The position numbers and the translations under genes were made by a program. This document shows positions 1 to 6,683 of a stretch of 7,516 nt of DNA, one piece after another. The DNA is taken from positions 1 to 7,516 of the forward strand of contig JAJRYP010000123.1 in assembly GCA_024275695.1 (NCBI GenBank), in the 5' to 3' direction. The first letter of the stretch is position 1, and the number at the start of each line of letters is the position of its first letter. Source of the stretch: Patescibacteria group bacterium. Lineage in GTDB: Bacteria; Patescibacteriota; Gracilibacteria; UBA1369; PNNO01. Below the pieces are notes generated by a model, which saw only the letters and a list, made by a program, of their open reading frames with translations, did not search any database and had not been told where the DNA came from.

Positions 1-14
1 CTTGGTAAGTATGG

Positions 15-46
15 AAAAACCCCCGCCTTTTCGGACGAGGGTTTTT
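15..46 (-). terminator. Intrinsic terminator hairpin behind the HU gene
   Basis: AAAAACCC (15-22) pairs perfectly with GGGTTTTT (39-46), and two further CG pairs (24-25 with 36-37) extend the stem over a T-rich loop. It lies 27 bp past the HU stop codon. Read on the minus strand it is an A-run, GC stem and T-run. The symmetric A/T flanks mean it could also stop plus-strand transcription entering from the left, so it is probably bidirectional. Confidence 0.7.
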
Positions 47-72
47 GGTTTTAGATAAAGGCGTTTTTTCGA

Positions 73-348
73 TTATCTAACTGCATCTTTTAGAGATTTT
101 CCGGCTTTGAAAGCGGGAAGTTTCATTGCAGGGATTTTGATCTTTTGACTTGGATTTCGCGGGTTAACACCTGTTCGTGCGGCACGTTTTGAAACACGGA
201 ATGTTCCAAATCCTGTGATTGTCACATTTTTCCCACTTTTTAGGCTAGAAGTGATAGCAGCTAGAACAGCGTCCAGTACTTCTCCGGCAGCCTTTTTTGT
301 AACACCAGCTTTAGAAGCAGCTGTGTTTACCAGGTCTTGCTTTGTCAT
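73..348 (-). CDS. hup: HU family DNA-binding protein
   Basis: A 91-residue protein, the normal length for HU/IHF family nucleoid proteins. These act as dimers that bend and compact DNA without strong sequence preference and constrain negative supercoils. The N-terminal half (about 1-45) is the two-helix dimerisation part. It is followed by the family signature GFGTF (46-50) and a basic beta-arm, RVSKRAARTGVNPRNPSQ, whose RNP proline (P66) corresponds to the residue that intercalates into DNA. The C-terminal part (FKAGKSLKDAV) matches the usual family ending. No Shine-Dalgarno precedes the ATG; the upstream minus-strand sequence is pyrimidine-rich. The gene is divergent from topA and followed by a terminator, so it is probably monocistronic. 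Single-subunit HU is more likely than IHF because of the RNPSQ arm and generic flanks, but the subtype cannot be proved here. Confidence 0.95.
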   Translation of the reverse strand: MTKQDLVNTAASKAGVTKKAAGEVLDAVLAAITSSLKSGKNVTITGFGTFRVSKRAARTGVNPRNPSQKIKIPAMKLPAFKAGKSLKDAVR

Positions 349-413
349 AGCAAAGAGAGGTTAAGAATAATATAAATAAAATAAAAATGTATCGATAGCC
401 CTAAACCGTCAGC

Positions 414-441
414 ATTATAGCCGCTACTAATTAGAAAGCAA
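414..441 (-). promoter_or_regulatory. Predicted promoter of the HU gene
   Basis: On the minus strand there is a perfect TATAAT -10 box (414-419), preceded by a 16-bp spacer and a TTGCTT -35-like box (436-441). The predicted start of transcription near 407 gives a leader of roughly 60 nt before the HU ATG. The -10 box is convincing and the -35 is weak. Confidence 0.5.
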
Positions 442-603
442 GGGATTTTTTATTTTTTTTGTGTTTTTTAAGGGAAAATCGAGAGATTTTGCAGCTTTTT
501 TGGCTCAAACAAGCCAAGAAACATTCTATTGCGTGATTTTGGCTTTTATTTCGTTTTATCTCGTATTTTATGCGGTTTTTAGGTGGAATGTTGCTTAAAA
601 TCT

Positions 604-632
604 TTGACACTTTTCCAACTTAGGTGTTAACT
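604..632 (+). promoter_or_regulatory. Possible topA promoter
   Basis: A perfect TTGACA (604-609) is followed after 17 bp by TTAACT (627-632), a poor -10 box with three of six consensus bases. The start would leave a leader of about 35 nt before the topA ATG. The perfect -35 and correct spacing support it; the -10 does not. Confidence 0.35.
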
Positions 633-673
633 GATTTGATGATACACCTTATTTATTTTTGTAAAAATTTCAA

Positions 674-2959
674 ATGGCAGACAATTTAGTAATAGTGGAA
701 TCTCCTGCGAAAGCTAAAACTATTTCGCAGTTTTTAGGTAAAGATTATACAGTCCGGGCTTCGATGGGACATGTCCGCGACCTTCCAAAATCAACTATGG
801 GAATTGATATTGAAAAAGACTTCACCCCTTCTTATACAGTTCCGGCCGATAAAAAGAAAACTATTGCCTCTTTAAAAAAATATATTAAAAAAGATACCAA
901 TATATGGATCGCAACCGATGAAGATCGAGAAGGAGAAGCTATTGGATGGCATTTGTTGCAAGCCTTAAAAGTTAAGCCGACAGAACACGCGGTTAAACGT
1001 ATCGTCTTCCACGAAATCACAAAAACGGCAATTTTAAATTCTTTAAAGAAGCCGCGCGAAATCAATGAAAATCTTGTTGACGCACAACAGGCGCGTCGTA
1101 TTTTAGATCGTCTTGTAGGTTATGAACTTTCTCCTCTCTTATGGAAAAAGGTTAGGTATGGACTTTCCGCGGGACGCGTTCAGAGTGTCGCTGTTCGTTT
1201 AATTGTCGAAAGAGAGCGTGAAATAGAGGCGTTTAAGCCTGAAGAATATTGGAAAATCACGGGAACATTTATAGGAGACGCAAAGAAAAAGTTTGAAGCG
1301 CAACTGTCTAAAATCGACAACAAAAAGGTTGCAGTCGGGAACAAGGAATCGTCTGAGGGGATTGTTAAAAATCTTAAAGATGCGAATTATAAAATTTCAA
1401 AAATCAACGAAAAAGAAACCAAACGAAATCCGGCTCCACCTTTTATTACATCCACGCTGCAACAGGAAGCTTCAAGAAAGCTCGGCTTTTCCGTGAAAAA
1501 AACCATGGTTGTTGCTCAACAGCTATATGAAGGTGTTAAACTTGATAAAGCCGCAAGCGGTCTTATCACATATATGAGAACCGATTCGTTTAATCTTTCG
1601 GGGCAGGCGATAAGCCGGGCACATAAAGTTATCGAGCATTTGTATGGAAAAGAATATGTTGCCGGAAAGCCGCGTGTGTATAAAAAGGCTAAAGGCGCGC
1701 AAGAAGCTCATGAAGCTATTCGTCCCGTTAATCTCGAAAAAACACCCGAAGATGTGAAATCGTTTTTAAATAAAGATCAGTTTAAATTGTACGAACTTAT
1801 CTGGAAAAGAACTATTGCCTGCCAGATGACGGAGGCGAAAATGAAAAATATCGATGTGCAAATTCAATCGTCAAAAGAGGGAAAAGATTTGCCGTATTTG
1901 TTTAAAGCCACCGGACAAACGATTCTTTTTCCCGGATTTATGAAGGTATACATAGAAGGGGAGGATCATCCCGACGAAGAAACAAAAGCGGGAAAACATG
2001 AAAAATTTCTTCCTCCGTTAAAAGAAGGTGAAGATTTACATTGCGAAAAAATCGATCCGACTCAACATTTCACGCAACCGCCGCATCGTTATACGGAAGC
2101 GTCGCTGGTTAAAAAACTTGAGTCGGAGGGGATTGGAAGACCGAGCACCTACGCGCCCACCATTAGCACTATTATGACGCGAGGATATATAGAAAAAGAC
2201 GGCAAAGCCTTAAAGCCGACCGATACCGGAAAGGTTGTCAACGATCTGCTGGTTGAACACTTTCCGGATATCGTCGATTATAAATTCACGGCCGAAATGG
2301 AAGAAGATCTGGATTTGATTGCGGAAGGAAAAAAAGAATGGGTGCCGCTTTTGAAAGCTTTTTATGAGCCTTTTCATAAAAATATTGTTGAAAAAGAAAA
2401 GAGCGTAAAAAAATCGGACATTGTTAATGAAGAAACGTACGAAATCTGCGATAAATGCGGAAGCAAGATGGTAATTAAATTGGGACGTTACGGAAAATTC
2501 CTGTCATGTTCAAATTATCCCGAATGCAAAAACGCAAAGCCTCTTGATAAAGGAGACGATGAAGGGAAGCCTTCTATCGACAGCGAGCTTAAAAAGAAAT
2601 TGAGCGGCAAGAAGTGTGATAAATGCGGTGAGCCGATGGAAATCAAAACAGGACGATATGGAGAGTTTCTTGGTTGCTCGGGTTATCCTAAATGTAAAAA
2701 TATTCAACCGATAATTAAGTTTTCGGTAGTAAAATGTCCGCGTTGCAAAAACGGACAGCTTGTTGAAAGACGTACCAGAAAAGGCGGAAAGATTTTCTAC
2801 GGATGCAATCAATTCCCAAAGTGTAAATTTGCCACTTGGGACAAGCCGGTGATTGAAAAATGCAAGAAGTGCGAAGGCATGCTTGTTGAAAAAGGAAAAA
2901 AAATTATGTGCATTGAATGTGATAAAGAGGAGCTGGAGAAAAAGAAGAAAAAGAAATAG
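674..2959 (+). CDS. topA: DNA topoisomerase I (type IA)
   Basis: Type IA topoisomerase of 761 residues that relaxes negative supercoils by cutting one strand and passing the other through a tyrosine-linked gate. The TOPRIM domain is at the N-terminus, with VESPAKAKTI (E9) and the acidic TDEDREGEAIGWH motif (D82, D84, E86). The strand-binding motifs follow: SAGRVQSVAVRLIVERE (about 165-181), PFITSTLQQEASRKLGFS (256-273), and GLITYMRTDS with catalytic Y300. HEAIRPV and EGIGRPSTYAPTI complete the core near 346-352 and 485-497. The C-terminus has three full C-x2-C-x16/19-C-x5-C zinc ribbons (C592-C618, C648-C674, C688-C717) and a shorter fourth (C730, C733, C746, C749), then a lysine-rich tail. 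The ATG at 674 puts the VIVESPAKA strand at its usual place near the N-terminus. There is no visible Shine-Dalgarno. All catalytic residues are present and the gene appears intact. Confidence 0.98.
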   Translation: MADNLVIVESPAKAKTISQFLGKDYTVRASMGHVRDLPKSTMGIDIEKDFTPSYTVPADKKKTIASLKKYIKKDTNIWIATDEDREGEAIGWHLLQALKVKPTEHAVKRIVFHEITKTAILNSLKKPREINENLVDAQQARRILDRLVGYELSPLLWKKVRYGLSAGRVQSVAVRLIVEREREIEAFKPEEYWKITGTFIGDAKKKFEAQLSKIDNKKVAVGNKESSEGIVKNLKDANYKISKINEKETKRNPAPPFITSTLQQEASRKLGFSVKKTMVVAQQLYEGVKLDKAASGLITYMRTDSFNLSGQAISRAHKVIEHLYGKEYVAGKPRVYKKAKGAQEAHEAIRPVNLEKTPEDVKSFLNKDQFKLYELIWKRTIACQMTEAKMKNIDVQIQSSKEGKDLPYLFKATGQTILFPGFMKVYIEGEDHPDEETKAGKHEKFLPPLKEGEDLHCEKIDPTQHFTQPPHRYTEASLVKKLESEGIGRPSTYAPTISTIMTRGYIEKDGKALKPTDTGKVVNDLLVEHFPDIVDYKFTAEMEEDLDLIAEGKKEWVPLLKAFYEPFHKNIVEKEKSVKKSDIVNEETYEICDKCGSKMVIKLGRYGKFLSCSNYPECKNAKPLDKGDDEGKPSIDSELKKKLSGKKCDKCGEPMEIKTGRYGEFLGCSGYPKCKNIQPIIKFSVVKCPRCKNGQLVERRTRKGGKIFYGCNQFPKCKFATWDKPVIEKCKKCEGMLVEKGKKIMCIECDKEELEKKKKKK

Positions 2960-2963
2960 GAAT

Positions 2964-2983
2964 AGCTTGTGTTTAAGCTTTTT
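2964..2983 (+). terminator. Weak terminator-like hairpin after topA
   Basis: AGCTT (2964-2968) pairs with AAGCT (2975-2979) across a six-base loop and runs into TTTTT (2979-2983), starting 5 bp past the topA stop. The stem is only 5 bp and not GC-rich, so termination would be inefficient. The stronger stems of the neighbouring 18-bp array may help block read-through. Confidence 0.3.
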
Positions 2984-2992
2984 GGAAGTTGA

Positions 2993-3100
2993 GTACCGAG
3001 TAACCCCGTCGTACTCGGTACCCCGGACGTACCGAGTAAGTGCCACTTACTTAGTAACCCCGAGTTACTCGGTAAGTCCATGTTACCGAGCAAAGGAATT
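2993..3100. repeat. Six-unit 18-bp palindromic tandem repeat array
   Basis: Six consecutive units of exactly 18 bp start at 2993, 3011, 3029, 3047, 3065 and 3083. Each is an 11-bp core plus a 7-bp spacer. The cores are GTACCGAGTAA, GTACTCGGTAC, GTACCGAGTAA, TTACTTAGTAA, TTACTCGGTAA and TTACCGAGCAA, all variants of the dyad (T/G)TAC-N3-GTA(A/C). The central triplet switches between CGA and its complement TCG, so neighbours are often inverted copies and can pair: 2993-3002 or 3029-3038 with 3012-3021 (10 bp), and 3068-3075 with 3083-3090 (8 bp). Spacers are less conserved (CCCCGTC, CCCGGAC, GTGCCAC, CCCCGAG, GTCCATG, AGGAATT). The last spacer overlaps the -35 of the next promoter. Possible roles are a multi-site operator, an RNA or cruciform structure between two transcription units, or a neutral minisatellite. 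I do not recognise it as a named element. Confidence 0.85.
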
Positions 3101-3127
3101 GCGATTCCGGGTATTTTATGCTAAAAT
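3099..3127 (+). promoter_or_regulatory. Predicted extended -10 promoter of the surface-protein gene
   Basis: TTGCGA (3099-3104) and TAAAAT (3122-3127) are separated by exactly 17 bp, and the -10 is preceded by TG plus one base (3119-3121), the extended -10 feature. Transcription would begin near 3134, about 23 nt before the ATG at 3157, which supports that start. The -35 begins in the last spacer of the 18-bp array, so any protein bound to the array would sit beside RNA polymerase. Confidence 0.55.
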
Positions 3128-3156
3128 AAACACAGTAAAAACAAAAAAACCAGCAT

Positions 3157-5757
3157 ATGGAATTAGAAACAACCAAGCCTCGGCACAAACGTTTTTGCTT
3201 TGTTACTTATTTTAGGCAAAGAGCGCTGAGGCAACTTTTGCAGTGGCTTATTGTTGCTGCGATCTCAATTTTAATACTGGGAGGTTTTGCTGTCGCGGAT
3301 GCGTATGCGGCCGGAATTGTCGGATGTGCGGATTTGACGGGAATAAGTGCGACTGTCGGATCGGGAGACAGTGGATCTTTGGATTTTGACGACCCCCCAA
3401 CTTCCAGCTATAGGGCTGAACTTTGTTCCCCCGGAACATTCACCGGAAACAATCCCGATGATTTTTATCTCGATGGATGGATATGGGATTCGAATCTCGG
3501 ATGGATCAGTTTATCTTGTCCGGGTGGCAAAAACGCCAAAAACAGAGGTCTTGCGTGCGGATCAAGGCAGTACGGCGTAAAAGTTGATTTAAGTGATGGG
3601 GGGAAAATGTATGGCTGGGCATGGGGAGATAACGTGGGATGGATTAGCTTTGGATGTAAAGATGGATCAAACGAAGAATATCCTTGTGGCAGCGTAACGT
3701 ATAATGGAATTGCGGATGTAGATTTAAGTTCGGCAAATTTTGGAGAATTAAGCGGATACGCCTGGGCGGATAGCGTCGGCTGGTTTAGCCTTGACAATGT
3801 TAGCGCAAAAATTCTCGGACTGGTTATGGCGGAAAGTGACAGTGAAAGTGATTGGGGCGTTTGGACAAAATCGGAAAACGGGAGACTTAAAGAAGGTGAC
3901 CCCGGGCGAGACAATGTGCCAAATAAAAAAACATCACCGGTAGGCGACGGTAGCCGGGGTTATGATATTTTCGTGCACGTTGCGGACATTAACGGAAATC
4001 CTCCGAATTTAGCGGAGATTACTGTAGACATTACTACAAAATGGACAGATACGGTTCATTGGGATCAAACCGGATCAACTCCGGAAGATCCTAATTATGA
4101 TGGCAACAATAACGGCCCCGTTAAAAAGCCGTTAACTCTGACTTCGACTTCCGGTAAATCAACAACCGGCGGAGTTTCCGGTAATTATTATGGAAGCGTT
4201 ACTTCTTACGCTCCAACGGATGGCGGAAATTGTTATGACGAAACGGGCGATTTTTATTGTGACGATGCAGAAGATTTTGTTTATAAAAATTTCGACGACG
4301 CGGCTCCTTCAAACACGCTTCAATATGATGGTGCGGACGTTACCATTACTAAAATTTCAACGGGCGAAACCGTAAATCTTACTTTGCCTCCTTTGGAAAA
4401 TCCAATTATGGAATTTCTTCCGCGCGTTGACATCACAACATTCGACTTTATGAAGCCGAATGACAAAGGCGGATTTGATAATGTTAATTATATTGAATCG
4501 TTTAGAAATATTATCGATTCATTTGAAGTTGCCGGCAAAACTCAAGGTGCCGCGATAAGTTACAATGTTGATTTTATTCTTGATGTTGCAGACACTGTAA
4601 CCGGTGTTACATACGGATGGATCGACGACGAGGAAGACCTGCCGGCGGAAGATGGCAGCGACGCATCGGTGTCGTTCACCAATATTACAAAAGTTCCCAG
4701 CCCTTTGCTTGCTCTACCACATGCTCCGGATGCGCAGCTTGCAGGAGAAATAGCGGGCGCAAAGGCTTATACACTGGTTTCATACGATGTTGGCCCTAAC
4801 ACTGTAAAATACTTCAACAATGGTGTTCCCCGTCGAGAGGATTCATTTATTATTAACCAGGCTGCTGAAATTCTTAGCGGACAAGTTTATTCTCCCGGGG
4901 CGGCACAGGTAACGGATGTGGTAGTTACTTCAATTGGAGATATCGCTACTAACAGGGTGCGTAATCAAATTCTTGAGAATGTAAGTCGAATGAAAGCGGG
5001 AGCGAAAGTTCAGAATCTTAAAGGGACAGAATTACGTGAAAACGCGGAACTGGCTCAACTTGCCGGCGGGCGCGCTTTTTACTTTAATAACGCCGATGTT
5101 TATATTGATAAACCGGGCTTGGAATGGGCGGCGACGGAAGCAAACAAAGAACCCTTTACTATTATTGTTGAAGGCGGAGATATTTTTATTACCGAAAATG
5201 TCGACATTGGCATTCCGGTTGGATTTATCGCGCTTGCGGATTTTAACGCAACCGATGAACTAGATAGAGGAGGACGAATGTATGTCCATGCGAACGTGAC
5301 AGATATGGTAGACACGCATGTATATTTGGACGGGCCTATGTTTAGATATACAGATAACATTTGTTTCTTTTCGGGCGAATATGATATAGTGGGAATTTAC
5401 GGTCTTCGCGAACCAAATTTTGTAAAAGCGGGGCGATGTGACGGAGCAGCTGCGGGTTATAAAAATCCTTTGGCGACTTTGATTAATCAATTCTATTTTA
5501 AGGGAACGGTGGCTTCGCAAAATTGTATTGGCTGCGCCGCGTTAACGGAGCTTTATCGAGGAGACGGGCAGCTTATAGGAACTCCAAACGCGTTGTTGTA
5601 CTCGATTGCGAGATTGTATGACTTTAACTACTTTGGATATTTTAGGCTGGATATTGACGGAGTGGAAAGCGGAGATAGATCTGATAGTCTCGATGGTTCG
5701 CAAAACGGACCTGTGTATTTTGAGTATTCCGCCAAGCCGGAACTTCCCGGGTTTTAA
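3157..5757 (+). CDS. Large secreted surface protein with W-x-W-x4-GWIS repeats
   Basis: An 866-residue protein with no function I can name, clearly exported. A basic N-region (1-29) is followed by a hydrophobic segment (about 28-47) and an A49-Y50-A51 signal-peptidase-like site. Three units follow at a 46-47-residue period: W108-I-W110...GWIS (115-118), W154-A-W156...GWIS (161-164) and YAW203...GWFS (208-211). The first two are trailed by cysteine pairs (C121/C134, C167/C177) that could form disulfide loops, then YGV or YNG beta strands. The middle (about 225-560) is acidic, rich in Asp, Gly, Asn and Thr. The C-terminal part (about 640-866) has short beta-strand stretches (FTIIVEGGDIFITENVDIG, MYVHANVTD, FYFKGTVASQNCIG) and ends in PELPGF. 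I see no LPXTG motif, lipobox or C-terminal membrane anchor. The W-repeat and C-terminal style recall CPR surface proteins. A surface-layer or adhesion role is only an inference. The gene looks intact. Confidence 0.85.
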   Translation: MELETTKPRHKRFCFVTYFRQRALRQLLQWLIVAAISILILGGFAVADAYAAGIVGCADLTGISATVGSGDSGSLDFDDPPTSSYRAELCSPGTFTGNNPDDFYLDGWIWDSNLGWISLSCPGGKNAKNRGLACGSRQYGVKVDLSDGGKMYGWAWGDNVGWISFGCKDGSNEEYPCGSVTYNGIADVDLSSANFGELSGYAWADSVGWFSLDNVSAKILGLVMAESDSESDWGVWTKSENGRLKEGDPGRDNVPNKKTSPVGDGSRGYDIFVHVADINGNPPNLAEITVDITTKWTDTVHWDQTGSTPEDPNYDGNNNGPVKKPLTLTSTSGKSTTGGVSGNYYGSVTSYAPTDGGNCYDETGDFYCDDAEDFVYKNFDDAAPSNTLQYDGADVTITKISTGETVNLTLPPLENPIMEFLPRVDITTFDFMKPNDKGGFDNVNYIESFRNIIDSFEVAGKTQGAAISYNVDFILDVADTVTGVTYGWIDDEEDLPAEDGSDASVSFTNITKVPSPLLALPHAPDAQLAGEIAGAKAYTLVSYDVGPNTVKYFNNGVPRREDSFIINQAAEILSGQVYSPGAAQVTDVVVTSIGDIATNRVRNQILENVSRMKAGAKVQNLKGTELRENAELAQLAGGRAFYFNNADVYIDKPGLEWAATEANKEPFTIIVEGGDIFITENVDIGIPVGFIALADFNATDELDRGGRMYVHANVTDMVDTHVYLDGPMFRYTDNICFFSGEYDIVGIYGLREPNFVKAGRCDGAAAGYKNPLATLINQFYFKGTVASQNCIGCAALTELYRGDGQLIGTPNALLYSIARLYDFNYFGYFRLDIDGVESGDRSDSLDGSQNGPVYFEYSAKPELPGF

Positions 5758-5770
5758 AATTAGGTTAAAA

Positions 5771-5805
5771 TTAGGTCCCACCACCTAAAATATCTTTTTA
5801 GATGG
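5771..5805. repeat. Left REP-like palindromic repeat
   Basis: It contains the motif GGTCCCACCACCTAAA (5774-5789), found again with two substitutions at 6652-6667, and the 15-bp word TCCCACCACCTAAAA (5776-5790), whose exact reverse complement is at 6773-6787. Locally, CCACCTAAAA (5781-5790) folds with TTTTAGATGG (5796-5805) over a five-base loop with one mismatch. Lying 14 bp past the surface-protein stop, it may also act as its transcription end. Confidence 0.65.
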
Positions 5806-5946
5806 TTTTACGCTTTTAGAAGCCAATTTTGTGGTTGAATATTTTCATATTGTGAATTTTCTTATGCAGATCATAAGAATGGTGTCTTTGAAAAGATTAT
5901 GTGGTTGAACTGTTTAAAATCTTTTTAAACTTTTTTGTTATTTGTT

Positions 5947-5976
5947 TGCTAAGTTTTAGTCATAAACATATATAAA
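5947..5976 (+). promoter_or_regulatory. Possible promoter of the RAYT gene
   Basis: TTGCTA (5947-5952) and TATAAA (5971-5976) are 18 bp apart. A start about 7 bp downstream would give an almost leaderless transcript for the ATG at 5988, which fits the absence of a Shine-Dalgarno. The area is so AT-rich that a chance -10 match is easy. Confidence 0.3.
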
Positions 5977-5987
5977 TTATTATCAAC

Positions 5988-6638
5988 ATGAAAAAATATG
6001 TAATGGTTCGAAAAAAATATTTGGTGCGAGACGGAATTTATCATGTCATTCAGCGAGCTCCTGGAGACGAATTGCTATTTAAAGATAATGATGACAGGCA
6101 CATTTTTATCTATATGATGAAGAGCTTACTTCCTAAGTTTAATATCAATATTTTGGCATATGCTTTGATGCCCAATCATCTACACATACTTTTAAAAATT
6201 AAAGAATTAAATTTAAGCAAATGCATGAAACAGCTTTTTGAAAGATACGCCAGTTATTTTAACAACAAATATCATAGGAAAGGGCATGTGTTTTATGGAG
6301 TCTATAGGGCAGTATATTGCGACAATCCTTTTGCGATTTTGGTTGTTTCATTTTATATACATTTAAATGCTTTTAAGGCGAATCTTGCTTCTAATCCTTT
6401 TGAATATGAATGGCATTCTTTAAATCAATATATTGGAAAAGGCAAAGACGGCTTTGTAATGCCTCAATATGTTTTGTCTATAATAAATGACAACAATGCA
6501 AAAGCAAAAAAATCCTATAGAAAATTAATGGGAAAGTTGTCATCTTTTTCATATCAAAGCTTGATTAAAAAAAGAGAAGCACTTTCTACCTTCTATGATG
6601 AGTGCTCAAAAAAAATAAAATTTAAAGATTTTTTTTAG
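5988..6638 (+). CDS. REP-associated tyrosine transposase (Y1_Tnp/IS200-like)
   Basis: A 216-residue HUH single-strand DNA transposase of the RAYT group. It opens with the family pattern RKKYLVRDGIYHVIQRAPGDELLF, continues with YALMPNHLHILLKI carrying the metal-binding HUH pair H64-L-H66, then KGHVFYGVYRAVYCD (98-112) and SFYIHLNAFKANLASNPFEYEWHS (121-144). In the last segment Y123 is the likely catalytic tyrosine, matching the RYIHLNP motif of relatives. A lysine-rich tail (about 170-216) replaces any further domain. No Shine-Dalgarno precedes the ATG, but an internal start would remove conserved residues. Codon use is markedly more AT-rich than in topA or the surface-protein gene, which suggests separate history. 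REP-like repeats on both sides indicate that this enzyme acts on them. All catalytic residues appear present, so it may be active. Confidence 0.9.
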   Translation: MKKYVMVRKKYLVRDGIYHVIQRAPGDELLFKDNDDRHIFIYMMKSLLPKFNINILAYALMPNHLHILLKIKELNLSKCMKQLFERYASYFNNKYHRKGHVFYGVYRAVYCDNPFAILVVSFYIHLNAFKANLASNPFEYEWHSLNQYIGKGKDGFVMPQYVLSIINDNNAKAKKSYRKLMGKLSSFSYQSLIKKREALSTFYDECSKKIKFKDFF

Positions 6639-6644
6639 GAAAAT

Positions 6645-6667
6645 TTTAGTAGGTCCGACCATCTAAA
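6645..6667. repeat. Right inner REP-like repeat
   Basis: GGTCCGACCATCTAAA (6652-6667) matches 14 of 16 bases of the left REP-like motif at 5774-5789, in the same orientation. It starts 6 bp after the RAYT stop codon. TTTAG (6645-6649) pairs with CTAAA (6663-6667), and after two mismatches GG (6652-6653) pairs with CC (6659-6660). The tetramer GTAG (6649-6652) overlaps the 5' side of the stem. In enterobacterial REPs a GTAG or GGAG tetramer is the RAYT recognition element, so its presence is suggestive only. Confidence 0.55.
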
Positions 6668-6683
6668 GTTCAATCAGGCATGA

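Larger units (their letters stand above)
349..673. other. Divergent HU-topA intergenic region
   Basis: 325 bp without a credible gene. It holds the outward promoters of HU and topA and a cluster of T-tracts (446-451, 453-460, 464-469, 496-501), spaced about 8-10 bp in the first three, that may give intrinsically curved DNA. There is a 10-bp hairpin (496-505 with 512-521, one G-U pair, loop CAAACA) without a following T-run, so it is not an obvious terminator. An 11-bp word TTTTTAGGTGG (576-586) matches the REP-like repeats around the downstream RAYT gene. Shared control of two supercoiling proteins from this region is plausible but inferred. Confidence 0.6.
5758..5987. other. Intergenic region upstream of the RAYT gene, hairpin-rich
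   Basis: 230 AT-rich bases holding several structures. A REP-like palindrome lies at 5771-5805. A perfect 8-bp stem pairs 5859-5866 with 5872-5879 (loop CAGAT). Another 8-bp stem pairs 5912-5919 with 5923-5930 (loop TCT) and is followed by TTTTTT, which resembles a terminator but lacks GC pairs. A 10-bp word TGTGGTTGAA occurs twice in direct orientation (5830-5839 and 5900-5909), bracketing the first of these stems. No open frame here looks coding. The hairpins could be the transposase's DNA substrates or leader-RNA structures that limit its expression. Confidence 0.5.

Noticed and set aside
496..521. Small RNA or terminator at the 10-bp hairpin in the HU-topA region
   Set aside because: No promoter leads into it and no T-run follows on either strand, so only a hairpin can be claimed.
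2510..3093. Two long minus-strand frames (2510-3046 and 2809-3093) overlapping the 3' end of topA
   Set aside because: They lie opposite the lysine-rich, AT-rich coding of topA and the 18-bp array, show low-complexity Phe/Leu runs and match no family I know.
2993..3100. CRISPR array
   Set aside because: The unit is only 18 bp with 7-bp spacers, far below CRISPR repeat and spacer sizes, and no cas gene is present.
2993..3100. Plasmid-type iteron origin
   Set aside because: Iterons are direct repeats beside a rep gene and a DnaA box. Here units alternate orientation and the neighbours are topA and a surface protein.
3465..3914. A 149-residue minus-strand frame within the surface-protein gene
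   Set aside because: It is the antisense of the W-repeat region, where repeated TGG, GGA and AGT codons leave the opposite strand open. Pro/Ser-rich and without domain features.
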